A DNA stretch of 64,000 bases from Gemmatimonadales bacterium (GTDB lineage: Bacteria; Gemmatimonadota; Gemmatimonadetes; Longimicrobiales; Gaopeijiaceae), in assembly GCA_020344755.1 (NCBI GenBank), contig CP070829.1, positions 537,629-601,628 of the forward strand. The letters run 5' to 3'. A program made the position numbers and the translations under genes. Below the pieces are notes generated by a model that was not told the DNA's origin, searched no databases, and saw nothing but the letters and a program-made list of their open reading frames with translations. Shown in pieces: positions 19,542 through 28,301 of the stretch. How positions within the stretch are numbered: position 1 is the first letter of the stretch; each line of letters opens with the position of its first letter.

Positions 19542-22493
19542 ATGAGCCGCTACCGCCGTTCCCGCCGTATTTCGAAGTCAGGGTCCCGACGACACCGACA
19601 CGCACTCTGGTGCTCGCTGCTCCTTGCTGTCGTTGCCTTGCCGGGCGGCTTGGCAGCTCAGGTGACCGCGTCGTCCGACCTCACGGGGTCCGCCGCCGAC
19701 GAGTTCGGCTCCCCACTCCCAAATGCGCTGGTCTCGCTCTTTCGGGACGGCCATCGCGTGGGAGGTGAGGTCTCCACGGGCCGGGACGGCCGCTTCGCGC
19801 TGACGGGACTCGCACCCGGACGGTACGATCTGAGGGTGGAGGCTCTTGGCTTCCACCCCGTGGTGGTGCGAGGTATCGCCGCGCGGCCCGGTGCCCGCAT
19901 CGACGTTCCCGTGCGGCTTCGTGTGGGGCGCCCTCCGGTCACCGAGGTGGACACGGTGCGGGCCACCGCCGGCGGTCTCGAGTTCGACCGCTGGCTGGAA
20001 TCGCTGGAGCTCGACGCCCCTTCCGACTCCAGGGACTTGAGACAAGGCCTCACCCTGGTCACGACCCTCGATGAAGGGCTCGGCTCTCTGGGGCTCCCAT
20101 CCGGGTTCACCTCGTTCACCATTCAGGGTGTGCCGTTTCGCGGTGCTGCGGTGGCTCCCCTGTCGCAGGACCCGGATGCGGCCCTCACCGCCGGTTCCGC
20201 TGGGTTGGTGCGGGTGGCACCGCTGGGCGTCTCACGGGGGTTCGGAATGAACTCCGGAGGTGAGGTGGAGGTGTTCAATCCCTCCCTCGCCAGCGGCGAA
20301 GCCGAAGTCTTCGCTCACGGTTCGGCCGGAGCGCTCTGGATGGGGGAGTTCGACATGCCCGAGGGTCTGTCGCCCGTGTCCTACTGGGCCGGAGGGAGGA
20401 GCGGTGTCGATCTGGTTCCCGACTCCCTGCGGCTGGTCGTGGGCGCGGAGTTCCATCACGTCGAGCGTCCGCGGCTCGGGCTGTTTCCCGAGGGCCCGCT
20501 GTCCGAGTCCGAGGTGGAGAGTTCCGAGCGCGTCGCCGCCTACCTCCTGACCGATTGGAACTTCGGAGGAGGTACTCGAGTGGATCTGGGCGCGCGATTC
20601 GGGGCGCGGCCCGCAGTCGACTCCAGGAGCGGGCTCGCGTATCCGCGGGGAGCGTCTGCCCAGGAGGCCCGTGACATTCTCGTCGGGGCTGGGCTGGTTT
20701 CGGACATTGGCCAGCGCGCGAGCCTCGGCATCCGGGTGGGCTACACACGTTCGCAGCGCACGGGCTCCCTGGATGCATGGGCCCTCGACGCCGGTGCCCC
20801 GCTGCTGTTGCAAGCCAGCTCGGGCCTTCGAGGTGGCATTGCTCCGCTGGGTCTTCGGGAGACGGTCCGGGACGGGATCTTCGGATCGGCCAGTGTTGGG
20901 TTCGACCTGGGCAACCATACGTTGGAGACCGGACTGGAGATCCTGCGCAGTGGGCACGAGATCGACCCTCTGGAAGGCAGCACAATCCGGGTCGGTGGTG
21001 GGGATCCATTCAGCGATGGCTGGACCGGAATCGCCTCCCGATACGAGAACACTCTCGGCGCCCGTGACTTCGGGGTAACACACTTCTCCGCCTTCCTCCG
21101 GGACAGCTGGCGACCCGTCCCGGGCGTTCAGCTGGAGCTCGGAGCCCGGTGGCACCAGGAGCGTCTCCCCATCGAGGACCTCCGTTTCAGCCAGGAGTGG
21201 ATCGGCTTGAGCGGCCTCGAGCCCCCGGACCCCCAGCCGGACGGCGGTGGTTTCGGCACGCACGTGGGTGTCGACTGGTTCGGAGGCGGGGGGAACCTGC
21301 GGCTCAGCGGTGTGGTGGGGGTGACCGTCGACGAGACGGACCCGTGGCTGGTGGCCGAGGCCCTGGCCCTGGACGGAGACTCCCAGCACCGCATCGTCCA
21401 GTTGGACGGCCCGGATGCCCCGCCGTGGCCGGCCTTCCCTGCCGACGCCGAAGAGGCGCGTGTCTCCCCGTCCCTGGTCCTCCTTCCGGAGACTCGGGCC
21501 CTACCCACCAGCTTCTTCGCCGGTGCGGGCCTTTCGACACGCGTCGCCGGTCTCGTGTTCGGAGCACGAGGGACCTTCCGGCGCACGGAGAATCTGACTC
21601 GGCGGTCGGACATCAACCGGTTGCCGGTCCCTTCTGGATCCACGGCCGATGGACGGGAGGTCTGGGGAGTCCCCACGGCCCTGGGCTCACTGGTCGCCGC
21701 CGAGCCGGGGTCCTTCCGCCGCTTCCAGAGCTTCGATCACGTTTGGGCCGTGGTCCAGGACGGATGGTCCCAGTACGTGGGACTGACGCTGTCGGTGGAA
21801 CGCCGGGAGGCCGGGAATATCCAACTCGCGGGCTGGTACACCCTTTCCGCCACTACCGACAATCTTCCGGGCCTGGCCCAGAGGCGCCCGGAACTGGCCG
21901 GAACCTCGGGAGCCTCCGAAGACGACGACTGGAGCGAGGGGACCTCCGACCTGGACGTCCCCCACCGGATTGGGGCGGCCGTGGCGATCCCTTTCCCGTT
22001 CCTGGCAGGCGGTGCGATCCGCGGCCGAATGAGGGCTCGGTCGGGGCGGGCCTTCACGCCGGGATATCGACCGGGAGTCGACCTCAATGCCGACGGCATC
22101 GACAACAATGATCCCGCTTGGATTCCCTCGGAGGGGGTGGCGGACCTTGGCACCGAGTGGGATTGCGTGCTCGAGAGCCGAGGCGCCTACATCGAGAGAA
22201 ATGGGTGCCGGACCTCGTGGGTGTCCTACCTGGATGCGGGTCTCTCTCTGGGCCTGGTGGAGTTCGGTGGTGCCACACTCTCCTTCGAGGTCGACGCATT
22301 GAACGTCCTGGACGCACGTGATGGGCCGACGGACGAGGCTCTCTTTCTGGTGGATGGTTCGGCGGGCCTCCAGGCGGACGGAACCACCTGGTCGCCTTCG
22401 CTGACCGTCAACCCGGGCCTTGGAGAGGAACTCGTCAACCTGGGGGACGGCCGCATGCTGCGCCTGGGCCTGCGCTGGGGAGGTGGCCGATGA
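19542..22493 (+). CDS. TonB-dependent-receptor-like outer-membrane protein
   Basis: A 983-aa protein. A long basic n-region leads to a signal peptide (LWCSLLLAVVALPGGLAAQ). Residues ~45-115 are a carboxypeptidase-regulatory beta-sandwich (GSPLPNALVSLF, GRFALTGLAPGRYDLRVEALGF). A plug-like segment follows (~140-240: GFTSFTIQGVPF, FGMNSGGEVEVFNP), then a long barrel of alternating strands. The ligand is unknown. The C-terminus ends in GLRWGGGR rather than a terminal aromatic residue, which is unusual for barrel insertion. The stop overlaps the next gene (ATGA), so the two are co-translated and may work as a receptor and surface-lipoprotein pair. Confidence 0.8.
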   Translation: MSRYRRSRRISKSGSRRHRHALWCSLLLAVVALPGGLAAQVTASSDLTGSAADEFGSPLPNALVSLFRDGHRVGGEVSTGRDGRFALTGLAPGRYDLRVEALGFHPVVVRGIAARPGARIDVPVRLRVGRPPVTEVDTVRATAGGLEFDRWLESLELDAPSDSRDLRQGLTLVTTLDEGLGSLGLPSGFTSFTIQGVPFRGAAVAPLSQDPDAALTAGSAGLVRVAPLGVSRGFGMNSGGEVEVFNPSLASGEAEVFAHGSAGALWMGEFDMPEGLSPVSYWAGGRSGVDLVPDSLRLVVGAEFHHVERPRLGLFPEGPLSESEVESSERVAAYLLTDWNFGGGTRVDLGARFGARPAVDSRSGLAYPRGASAQEARDILVGAGLVSDIGQRASLGIRVGYTRSQRTGSLDAWALDAGAPLLLQASSGLRGGIAPLGLRETVRDGIFGSASVGFDLGNHTLETGLEILRSGHEIDPLEGSTIRVGGGDPFSDGWTGIASRYENTLGARDFGVTHFSAFLRDSWRPVPGVQLELGARWHQERLPIEDLRFSQEWIGLSGLEPPDPQPDGGGFGTHVGVDWFGGGGNLRLSGVVGVTVDETDPWLVAEALALDGDSQHRIVQLDGPDAPPWPAFPADAEEARVSPSLVLLPETRALPTSFFAGAGLSTRVAGLVFGARGTFRRTENLTRRSDINRLPVPSGSTADGREVWGVPTALGSLVAAEPGSFRRFQSFDHVWAVVQDGWSQYVGLTLSVERREAGNIQLAGWYTLSATTDNLPGLAQRRPELAGTSGASEDDDWSEGTSDLDVPHRIGAAVAIPFPFLAGGAIRGRMRARSGRAFTPGYRPGVDLNADGIDNNDPAWIPSEGVADLGTEWDCVLESRGAYIERNGCRTSWVSYLDAGLSLGLVEFGGATLSFEVDALNVLDARDGPTDEALFLVDGSAGLQADGTTWSPSLTVNPGLGEELVNLGDGRMLRLGLRWGGGR

Positions 22494-23476
22494 AGAGACA
22501 CGCGTTCCTGACGGTCTTCCTGGCTGCGGCAGCGTGCGCTGAAGGCACGGTCGATCCTCCGGTGATCGACGCGACCTCCGTGGTGACCGGCATCGTGTAC
22601 CTGGACTTCGACGGGAACGAAGCCCTGGGTGGGGTGGACGAGCCGGTCGAGGGAGTCCGGGTCCGGGTTACGCTGCCCGGCTCGGGCCAGGAGCTGGCCG
22701 CGGACACCACCGACGAGGCCGGCGAGTTCCTCATGGAAGAGATCCCGGTGGGAAGCGTGGAGGTGGGAATCGATCCGACCATCCTGGGGGACACTCTCCT
22801 GGCGGTCCCACTGGACAGCACCCGGTTCACACTCGGGGCGGGGTCCGCGCTGGGAGTGGCACTGGGGGTGACCTACCCCCAGCTGACTCTCTCGGAGGTC
22901 CGGGAGGGCGAGGCCGGGACCCCGGTCTTCACGCAGGGCGTGGTGCTGAACTCCCGCGGCCAGTCACCGGGAGGTGCCGTCCACGTGGAGGACGATACCG
23001 TGGCGCTTCGCGTTCTGGTCCCTCCGGCGGTTCAGGTCCTGGTAGGTGACAGCGTTCGGATCCAGGGCCGAATCGGAACCGACCTGGGTCGACCCGCCCT
23101 GCTGGAGGGACGGATGCTCCGGGTGGTTCCGGGTGCCAGGGACGTTCAGCCCCGTACCCCAACCGTTGGTGAGGCCCGGACCGGCGCCGGCGGGTTGGAT
23201 GCGGCACTGGTGGAATTCACTTCCGGGGCGGTTGCATCGTTCGAGACCGTGTCCGAGGGTTACCTCATGAGAGTGACGGACGAAGTCGATACCTTGGACG
23301 TCCGACTTCGCACCGAGCAGGGGTTCTTTCAGGGTGGGGTACCCGAAGGGGCCCAGGTCCTTCGGCTCCTGGGACTCCTGGTCCCGGATCCGACCTCCGG
23401 CGATTGGACGCTGGTTCCCCGGTCTCCCACGGACGTACGCCTGGGACCGCCTCCCGCTCCCCCCGCCGGCGACTAG
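22490..23476 (+). CDS. Lipoprotein with SdrD-B-like and OB-fold-like domains
   Basis: A 328-aa lipoprotein (signal MKRHAFLTVFLAAAAC). Residues ~30-120 resemble an SdrD/B-type repeat (GIVYLDFDGNEALGGVDEPVEGVRV, TTDEAGEFLMEEIPVG). Residues ~130-310 contain beta-rich segments like those of nucleic-acid/OB-fold secreted proteins (TPVFTQGVVLNSRG, VLVGDSVRIQGRI, LRLLGLLVPDPTSGDW). The function is not known. It overlaps the TonB-type receptor by four bases, so a joint role at the outer membrane is likely, but no substrate can be inferred. Confidence 0.7.
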   Translation: MKRHAFLTVFLAAAACAEGTVDPPVIDATSVVTGIVYLDFDGNEALGGVDEPVEGVRVRVTLPGSGQELAADTTDEAGEFLMEEIPVGSVEVGIDPTILGDTLLAVPLDSTRFTLGAGSALGVALGVTYPQLTLSEVREGEAGTPVFTQGVVLNSRGQSPGGAVHVEDDTVALRVLVPPAVQVLVGDSVRIQGRIGTDLGRPALLEGRMLRVVPGARDVQPRTPTVGEARTGAGGLDAALVEFTSGAVASFETVSEGYLMRVTDEVDTLDVRLRTEQGFFQGGVPEGAQVLRLLGLLVPDPTSGDWTLVPRSPTDVRLGPPPAPPAGD

Positions 23477-23526
23477 GGATCCCCGCCCGCCCGGCCACTC
23501 GTGTGAATCGTGTTCGGCCGTCCCGG

Positions 23527-23763
23527 CTAGAAGGCGATCACCACGGGCAGGGAGGCGAGGACCAGAAAGCACACGAACACGACCACCATCCAGCGGATGA
23601 AGGACGGCCCGTCCTCCACGTTGGCGGTGGCACGGGTCGCTGCCAGGATCAGAAGGAGGCCGAGGCCCGTCACCAGGGCAACGGCAATCGGGACGGTCAC
23701 GGAGTAGAGGCTGGGAGTTGAATCTCTCGGGTGCTCCAGACCATACGGCGTGTGCCGGTCCAT
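23527..23763 (-). CDS. Small two-helix membrane protein
   Basis: 78 aa: a short polar N-terminus and two hydrophobic helices (VPIAVALVTGLGLLLILAA; WMVVVFVCFLVLASLPVVI). No family is recognised. It lies 82 bp beyond the DDAH gene on the same strand and may be the last gene of that operon. The ATG at 23763 is the nearest start that leaves both helices intact, although no good ribosome site precedes it. Confidence 0.45.
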   Translation of the reverse strand: MDRHTPYGLEHPRDSTPSLYSVTVPIAVALVTGLGLLLILAATRATANVEDGPSFIRWMVVVFVCFLVLASLPVVIAF

Positions 23764-23845
23764 CCACAACCGGGGATCGGCCTCGGACTCCGGTGAGGAG
23801 ATAGGAGTCCGGTTGTGCGCGGGCCCGAAGGCCTCCGCACGAGTC

Positions 23846-24667
23846 TCATGGGGCCGCCGGCGGAGGAACGCGAAGGGACAGGCACGTAAGCCCACCTTCC
23901 GCCTTTTCGAATTCGGAGATGTCCACTGGGGCCGGGTCGGCGCCAATGGCCGCCAGCACCTCCGAGGTCCTCGGTGCCGAGAGGCTGACGAGGACGGTAC
24001 TCCCCCGGGCAGGGAGGACGTTGGCGCCGAACGGCTCCGTCTCGTGCACGCGAAGCAGCCGATACCGTGAGAGGGAGTCGACATCCACCCACTCCGGGTT
24101 CACGAGGAGGGCGTCCGGCCCCACCGGGGAGCACGCGGTCCTGAGGTGGAGCGCACCCCGCACCGGAACCAGTTGGACCCGATAGCCATGAGGTCCCAGG
24201 GCATCGATCAGCTGGTTCAACGCGGCGGGATTGGTTCGAGTGGAGCCCCCGACCAGTACCGTCCGACCGAGGCGGATGACGTCGCCGCCGTCGAGCGTTC
24301 CGGGCGACTGGATCGCCCGGACCTGCCTCGTGCCGGGATCTCGACCCTCCAGGACGCCTTTGAGGAGGGCCTCGGCTCCGTGAAGGGTAGCCTCGAGCTC
24401 ACCGAGCCGACCTGGAGCCGCCGCCCGGCCCCAGACCATCACTTCGGGAAATGCAACGCCCAGGTCTTCGGTGAAGGCGCCGTCCGGGTGATCCGGGAGC
24501 GGCGGGAGCTCGAAGACGGCGAAGCCGTGCATCTCCAGCGCGTCCAGATAAGCCCGGTGTTGCTCCATCAGGCGCTCCCCGTCGATGGGTGCACGCGGGC
24601 GAAAGGTGAGGGTGGAGTCCCTGGCCAGACGCGGGGAGGGACTCCTGACCAGGGCGGCAGAGGTCAC
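23846..24667 (-). CDS. Dimethylargininase (DDAH)-like guanidino hydrolase
   Basis: A 273-aa member of the amidinotransferase/DDAH superfamily. DDAH turns methylated arginines into citrulline and methylamines. Motifs in order: ALVRSPSP near the N-terminus, AFTEDLGV (acidic substrate/catalytic region), TLDGGDVIRLG, GGSTRTN, LHLRTACSP (catalytic His), and a nucleophilic Cys in GGLTCLSLR near the end. The GTG start at 24667 overlaps the upstream gene's stop (GTGA) and gives the expected N-terminus; longer versions add unrelated residues. No signal peptide, so it is cytoplasmic although its two upstream partners are exported. Arginine deiminase-type activity on another guanidine compound is possible. 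Confidence 0.85.
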   Translation of the reverse strand: MTSAALVRSPSPRLARDSTLTFRPRAPIDGERLMEQHRAYLDALEMHGFAVFELPPLPDHPDGAFTEDLGVAFPEVMVWGRAAAPGRLGELEATLHGAEALLKGVLEGRDPGTRQVRAIQSPGTLDGGDVIRLGRTVLVGGSTRTNPAALNQLIDALGPHGYRVQLVPVRGALHLRTACSPVGPDALLVNPEWVDVDSLSRYRLLRVHETEPFGANVLPARGSTVLVSLSAPRTSEVLAAIGADPAPVDISEFEKAEGGLTCLSLRVPPPAAP

Positions 24668-25146
24668 GCTTCCGGACGCCGAAGCACGATGGGGCGGGTC
24701 CGACGTTCGTCTCGGTACCGGATCTCCTGGTCCCACTGGACGCATCGGCGACCGCTGTCCATGGAAACCCACTCGGTGCACTGGCCCTGGGCGGTGTAGG
24801 GCCGCCGTTCGATGTACTGGAGTTGCGCGCTCACCCGCCCTTCACCATCCCGTCGGACGATGATCTCCCCCTCGCACCCCCGAAAGCTCCACCCTCGCCC
24901 CCTCTGCGTCACATCCCTGGGAGGCTCGGCGACGGGTCGGCGACCCACCGTGCCGCACTGCACCAGCACACGTTGGCCCTCCATGAAAAGCGCCGTACCC
25001 GTGGTGAACTCCCGCCCAACCTCGCCCATCTCCCAGGGTCCGAGGAGCTCTGCGTACTGTAGCGTCGATGCGTTGCCGGAGCCGGAGGCGCAGCCCTGTA
25101 ACAGGGCCACGACCATCCCCAGACGCCAGCAACGCCCCCCTGTCAC
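24664..25146 (-). CDS. Lipoprotein of unknown function in the DDAH operon
   Basis: A 160-aa predicted lipoprotein. GTG at 25146 overlaps the preceding stop (GTGA) and yields MTGGRCWRLGMVVALLQGC with a lipobox. The mature part has two GC-E/C-type features (VQCGTVGRR, RGCEGEIIVRRDG) and Trp/Arg-rich strands with QGQCTEWV and RRCVQWDQEIR, giving several Cys for possible disulphides. No family is recognised. It is translationally coupled to the secreted protein upstream and to DDAH downstream. Confidence 0.65.
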   Translation of the reverse strand: MTGGRCWRLGMVVALLQGCASGSGNASTLQYAELLGPWEMGEVGREFTTGTALFMEGQRVLVQCGTVGRRPVAEPPRDVTQRGRGWSFRGCEGEIIVRRDGEGRVSAQLQYIERRPYTAQGQCTEWVSMDSGRRCVQWDQEIRYRDERRTRPIVLRRPEA

Positions 25147-25745
25147 CGATTCCGGTTCGAAGGCGGCACGATCATGATGTGCGACCCGGGTGTCCCCGGG
25201 AACATCAGCCAGGGTACGATCTCGGCGGGACGGGTGGTCAGACCGGTAGACTCCTGGGTGGCCATGGGGGTGTACACCACCCAACGGAGGAAGGGATCAC
25301 GGACCGCCCCCGTCTCCGGGTCGAACCCGCTCCCGGTGAGAATGTGATTGCTGGAACCGTACGGGATGGCCAGTGTTCCGGCGGTGTACTCGTCCCACCG
25401 GGTCTGCGTCCGCTCATTCCCGGTGATGCCCTGGGCCAGCAGCTCGCGCCCACGCTCGAAGTAGGCCTCCAGGCTCTTGTGGTGGCACGAGACCTCGAAC
25501 TCCTCTCGGTTCGGATTCGGCGCCATACAGACCAACTCGCCGCTGCCCTCCCGGAGGAGGACGAACTCGCCGTTGGCGTCATACCCCTGGACGGTAGCGG
25601 CGTCCCTGGCCTCGGCCGGCGCAGCCTGTACCGCGAGGGTGATCTGCATCTCGGGCGAGAGATCGCTCCACGGATGCTGTCCGGCGGCGGGAGAGGCCAG
25701 CACCAGGGCCGGCAGGAAGGAGACCAGGCAGAGAGGGAGGCGCAT
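25143..25745 (-). CDS. Secreted protein of unknown function, first gene of the DDAH operon
   Basis: A 200-aa exported protein (signal MRLPLCLVSFLPALVLASPAAGQ). The mature sequence holds VCMAPNPNREEFEVSCHHKSLEAYFERGRELLAQG, quoted in part here to mark a CxxP...C-HH segment that might bind metal or heme, and ends with PWLMFPGTPGSHIMIVPP. No named family is recognised with confidence. The next two genes follow with GTGA overlaps. Start ATG 25745 is set by the signal peptide. Confidence 0.65.
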   Translation of the reverse strand: MRLPLCLVSFLPALVLASPAAGQHPWSDLSPEMQITLAVQAAPAEARDAATVQGYDANGEFVLLREGSGELVCMAPNPNREEFEVSCHHKSLEAYFERGRELLAQGITGNERTQTRWDEYTAGTLAIPYGSSNHILTGSGFDPETGAVRDPFLRWVVYTPMATQESTGLTTRPAEIVPWLMFPGTPGSHIMIVPPSNRNR

Positions 25746-25896
25746 GGTGTTCGGCTCCAGCAGTGGGGGAGAGATGGTGACCGCCACGGTGCACCGGAAG
25801 CGATGGCCGGTCAAGGTCCCGGGTCCCAACGCTTCCCTCGTCCGGAGTGTCATCGACCAGTAGGGTGATCCTCTCCATCCAATCTTCTCACACGGA

Positions 25897-26985
25897 ATGA
25901 TCCCGACTCTCCGCCGGGGACCGGGGCTGGCTCTGGCCCTGTTTCTGGCCTTCTGGGCCGCCGACGGCCTTGGCGCGCAGTCCGTCCTGGGCATGACCTG
26001 GGATGGTGTTTCGGGAAGACCTGTCGGTGGGGCCACCATTCTCGTGCGGAGCCTGGACGGGGAGACCGTGGGGCACCCCGGGACCGTCTCCGGCCCGGAT
26101 GGCCTATTCCGGCTCGATCTCGCTGCAGTGACCGGCCCGATCATCCTCATCGCGGAGAAGTCGGGATACGCCAGCAGCGGGCCCTTCCCAGTCCAGGGGA
26201 ACCGGGATTCTCCGACCAGTGGCCCCGAGCTCCTGCTGGAGCTCCAGAACCTTGCCGCATCCCGGGAGACCTTCACTCTCATGGAGACCGGCTCGATTTC
26301 GAGTCAGACGGCTCGAGTCCTGGGCTGGGTCCGTGAACGTGGCTCCGGGCGTCCGATCTCCACTGCGGAGATCACCGTTCTCCAGACGAACCAGACCACG
26401 ACCACCGACGCCAATGGCATGTTCGTGCTTGACGGGCTCCCCCCCGGAGAAGTCTCCCTGGCGGTCGAGCACCTGAGCTTCGCGCCGGAAGGTCACGTGT
26501 TTCGAAGCGAACCCGGCCGCGTCTACGAGATTCAGGCCACAATGGCCGCAGACGCCATCCCCCTGGAGGGCATCGAGGTCTCCGTGCGATCCCGCACCTG
26601 GTATAGCCAGATGGAGGGACTCCGTGTCCGGATGCAGACCGGGCTCCGGGGAGATTTCGTTACCGCCACCGAGATCGAGGCCCGGGGTTATCCGCCGGTG
26701 GAGGAGACCATCCGAGAGCTGCCGGGTGTGCGGATCATCAAAGCGAGCGCCTTCGACTATGACATCCGCTTTCGCAACTGCGAGCAGCAGCCCGTGGTGT
26801 TCGTCGACGGGATTCAGACGAACCAGCCTGAGGACGGAGAGCCCCTGCGGATCCTGAAGATGATCCACTCCATGGACGTCCTGGCGGTGGAGGTCTACCG
26901 CGGGGCGGCGAGCGTTCCCGCAGAGTTCGCAGGGCCCGACGCCATGTGCGGGGCCCTGGTGATCTGGACCAAACGCTCGGGCTGA
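25897..26985 (+). CDS. Carboxypeptidase-regulatory plus TonB-plug protein without a barrel
   Basis: A 362-aa exported protein (signal ending in ADGLGAQ). It has two carboxypeptidase-regulatory-like beta-sandwich domains (~28-110: TWDGVSGRPVGGATILVRSLDG; ~140-215: GWVRERGSGRPISTAEITV, DANGMFVLDGLPPGEVSL). A plug-like domain follows (~240-360: TATEIEARGYPPVEETIRELPGVRI, VVFVDGIQTNQ, IHSMDVLAVEVYRG). The protein stops after GALVIWTKRSG, where a receptor would begin its beta-barrel. A free-standing plug of this kind may dock onto another receptor or act as a periplasmic partner. It is not frameshifted; the next gene begins 65 bp later. Confidence 0.8.
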   Translation: MIPTLRRGPGLALALFLAFWAADGLGAQSVLGMTWDGVSGRPVGGATILVRSLDGETVGHPGTVSGPDGLFRLDLAAVTGPIILIAEKSGYASSGPFPVQGNRDSPTSGPELLLELQNLAASRETFTLMETGSISSQTARVLGWVRERGSGRPISTAEITVLQTNQTTTTDANGMFVLDGLPPGEVSLAVEHLSFAPEGHVFRSEPGRVYEIQATMAADAIPLEGIEVSVRSRTWYSQMEGLRVRMQTGLRGDFVTATEIEARGYPPVEETIRELPGVRIIKASAFDYDIRFRNCEQQPVVFVDGIQTNQPEDGEPLRILKMIHSMDVLAVEVYRGAASVPAEFAGPDAMCGALVIWTKRSG

Positions 26986-27050
26986 GCCTGACGCGGAGAC
27001 GAGGGGGCGCTACCTTCCAGGCTGCTTCGTTCCTTGAACCAGGATTCTCC

Positions 27051-27746
27051 ATGCGCTTTTCCGTGGTGGGTGCAGCCCTTGCCGTCGCCGTCGTGGTGTC
27101 CAGTTGCACCTCGCAGAACCAGGCGGCCCTCGACACCGATGACCAGAAGGCGAGTTATGCCTTGGGGCTGGAGGTGGGCACACAGTTCGCCCCCGCGGAG
27201 AGCCTCCTGGACCCCGACGCCTTCATGCGGGGCTTCCGTGATGCCCTGACCGACGCCGAGCCGGCACTGGACCCGGTGGAGGGGCAGGGCCTGGTCCAGG
27301 CCTTCGCTGAGCGTGTGAGGAATGCCCAGACGGCGGAGATGGAGGCTCAGGCCGAAACGAACCGCGGCGAGGGCGAAGCGTACCTGGAGGAGAACGGGCA
27401 ACGGGAAGGCGTCACCACCACGGAGAGTGGGCTCCAGTACGAGGTCCTCGATCAAGGGGATGGACCGCGCCCCGCCGCCGATGACCGGGTCACCATCCAC
27501 TACACTGGAACACTCATCGACGGCTCGGAGTTCGACAGCACCAGTGAGGGGCAGCCAGCCACCTTCGGCGTGGGCCAGGTCATCCCCGGGTTCTCCGAAG
27601 GGCTCCAGCTCATGCCCGTCGGTAGCCGATTCCGCCTCGTGATCCCCTCCGACCTGGCCTACGGTCCCCAGGGAAGCCCGGGAGGGATCGAGCCCAACGC
27701 CACCCTCATCTTCGAGATCGAGCTCCTGGAGATCGCAGCGAACTGA
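27051..27746 (+). CDS. FKBP-type peptidyl-prolyl isomerase lipoprotein
   Basis: A 231-aa lipoprotein (MRFSVVGAALAVAVVVSSC). An FKBP N-terminal dimerisation domain (~30-120: DDQKASYALGLEVG, FMRGFRDAL) is followed by an FKBP domain (~135-230) with VTIHYTGTLIDGSEFDS, VIPGFSEGLQLMPVG, PSDLAYG and NATLIFEIELLEI. It matches FkpA/Mip-type foldases that help envelope proteins fold, but it is anchored by lipid. ATG 27051 is fixed by the lipobox. Confidence 0.93.
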   Translation: MRFSVVGAALAVAVVVSSCTSQNQAALDTDDQKASYALGLEVGTQFAPAESLLDPDAFMRGFRDALTDAEPALDPVEGQGLVQAFAERVRNAQTAEMEAQAETNRGEGEAYLEENGQREGVTTTESGLQYEVLDQGDGPRPAADDRVTIHYTGTLIDGSEFDSTSEGQPATFGVGQVIPGFSEGLQLMPVGSRFRLVIPSDLAYGPQGSPGGIEPNATLIFEIELLEIAAN

Positions 27747-27764
27747 TCACCGGCGAGCGGAGCC

Positions 27765-28148
27765 GTGATCGCCACGCTGATCGCCGTCGCGGGAGGAGGT
27801 GCGGCCGGGGCGCTCGGACGCTACGGGCTCTCGGTATGGGTCCAGAGAGGTCTGGGCATGGGGTTCCCGTGGGGGACGCTGGCGGTGAACGTGGTCGGCT
27901 CGTTCCTCATGGGCGGTCTGGCCGCTGCCCTTCAAAGGGGGGCGGTGCCTCCGGAAGTCCAGGCCCTGGCGGCGGTGGGCATTCTGGGCAGCTTCACGAC
28001 CTTCAGCGCCTTCTCCCTGGAGACGATACAGCTTCTGCATGAGGGGGCATGGGCTCGAGCGCTCGCCTACATCGGCGTGAGCGTCGGGGTAGGGCTCCTG
28101 GCCGTCGTGGCGGGGATGCGACTGGTGGCCACCCTGCCGGAAGGCTGA
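27765..28148 (+). CDS. fluC: Fluoride ion channel FluC (CrcB)
   Basis: A 127-aa, four-helix membrane protein of normal family length; FluC dimers export fluoride. Key motifs: GGGAAGALGRYGLS at the N-terminus, the pore motif WGTLAVNVVGSFLMG with the conserved Asn, and LGSFTTFSAFSLE (Gly-x-hydroxyl-Thr-Thr-Phe-Ser) lining the fluoride path. GTG 27765 is the start, 18 bp after the FKBP gene, so the two may be co-transcribed. No fluoride riboswitch is recognisable upstream. Confidence 0.93.
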   Translation: MIATLIAVAGGGAAGALGRYGLSVWVQRGLGMGFPWGTLAVNVVGSFLMGGLAAALQRGAVPPEVQALAAVGILGSFTTFSAFSLETIQLLHEGAWARALAYIGVSVGVGLLAVVAGMRLVATLPEG

Positions 28149-28301
28149 CGTCGCACCCGTCTCACGGGGCCAGGGATGACGGACCCCCATTCGGGCCCCG
28201 GACAGTGACCGAGAGGCCCGACCCGTCACCCGTGGCCCGCGGCTGTCCGTCCCCGTAGCTTCCCTGCGAGCCACTCCCTCGTCACCCGATTCGAGCCTGG
28301 T

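Noticed and set aside
27747-27764. Fluoride riboswitch upstream of fluC
   Set aside because: Only 18 bp separate the FKBP stop and the fluC start, too short, and no fluoride aptamer pattern is present nearby.
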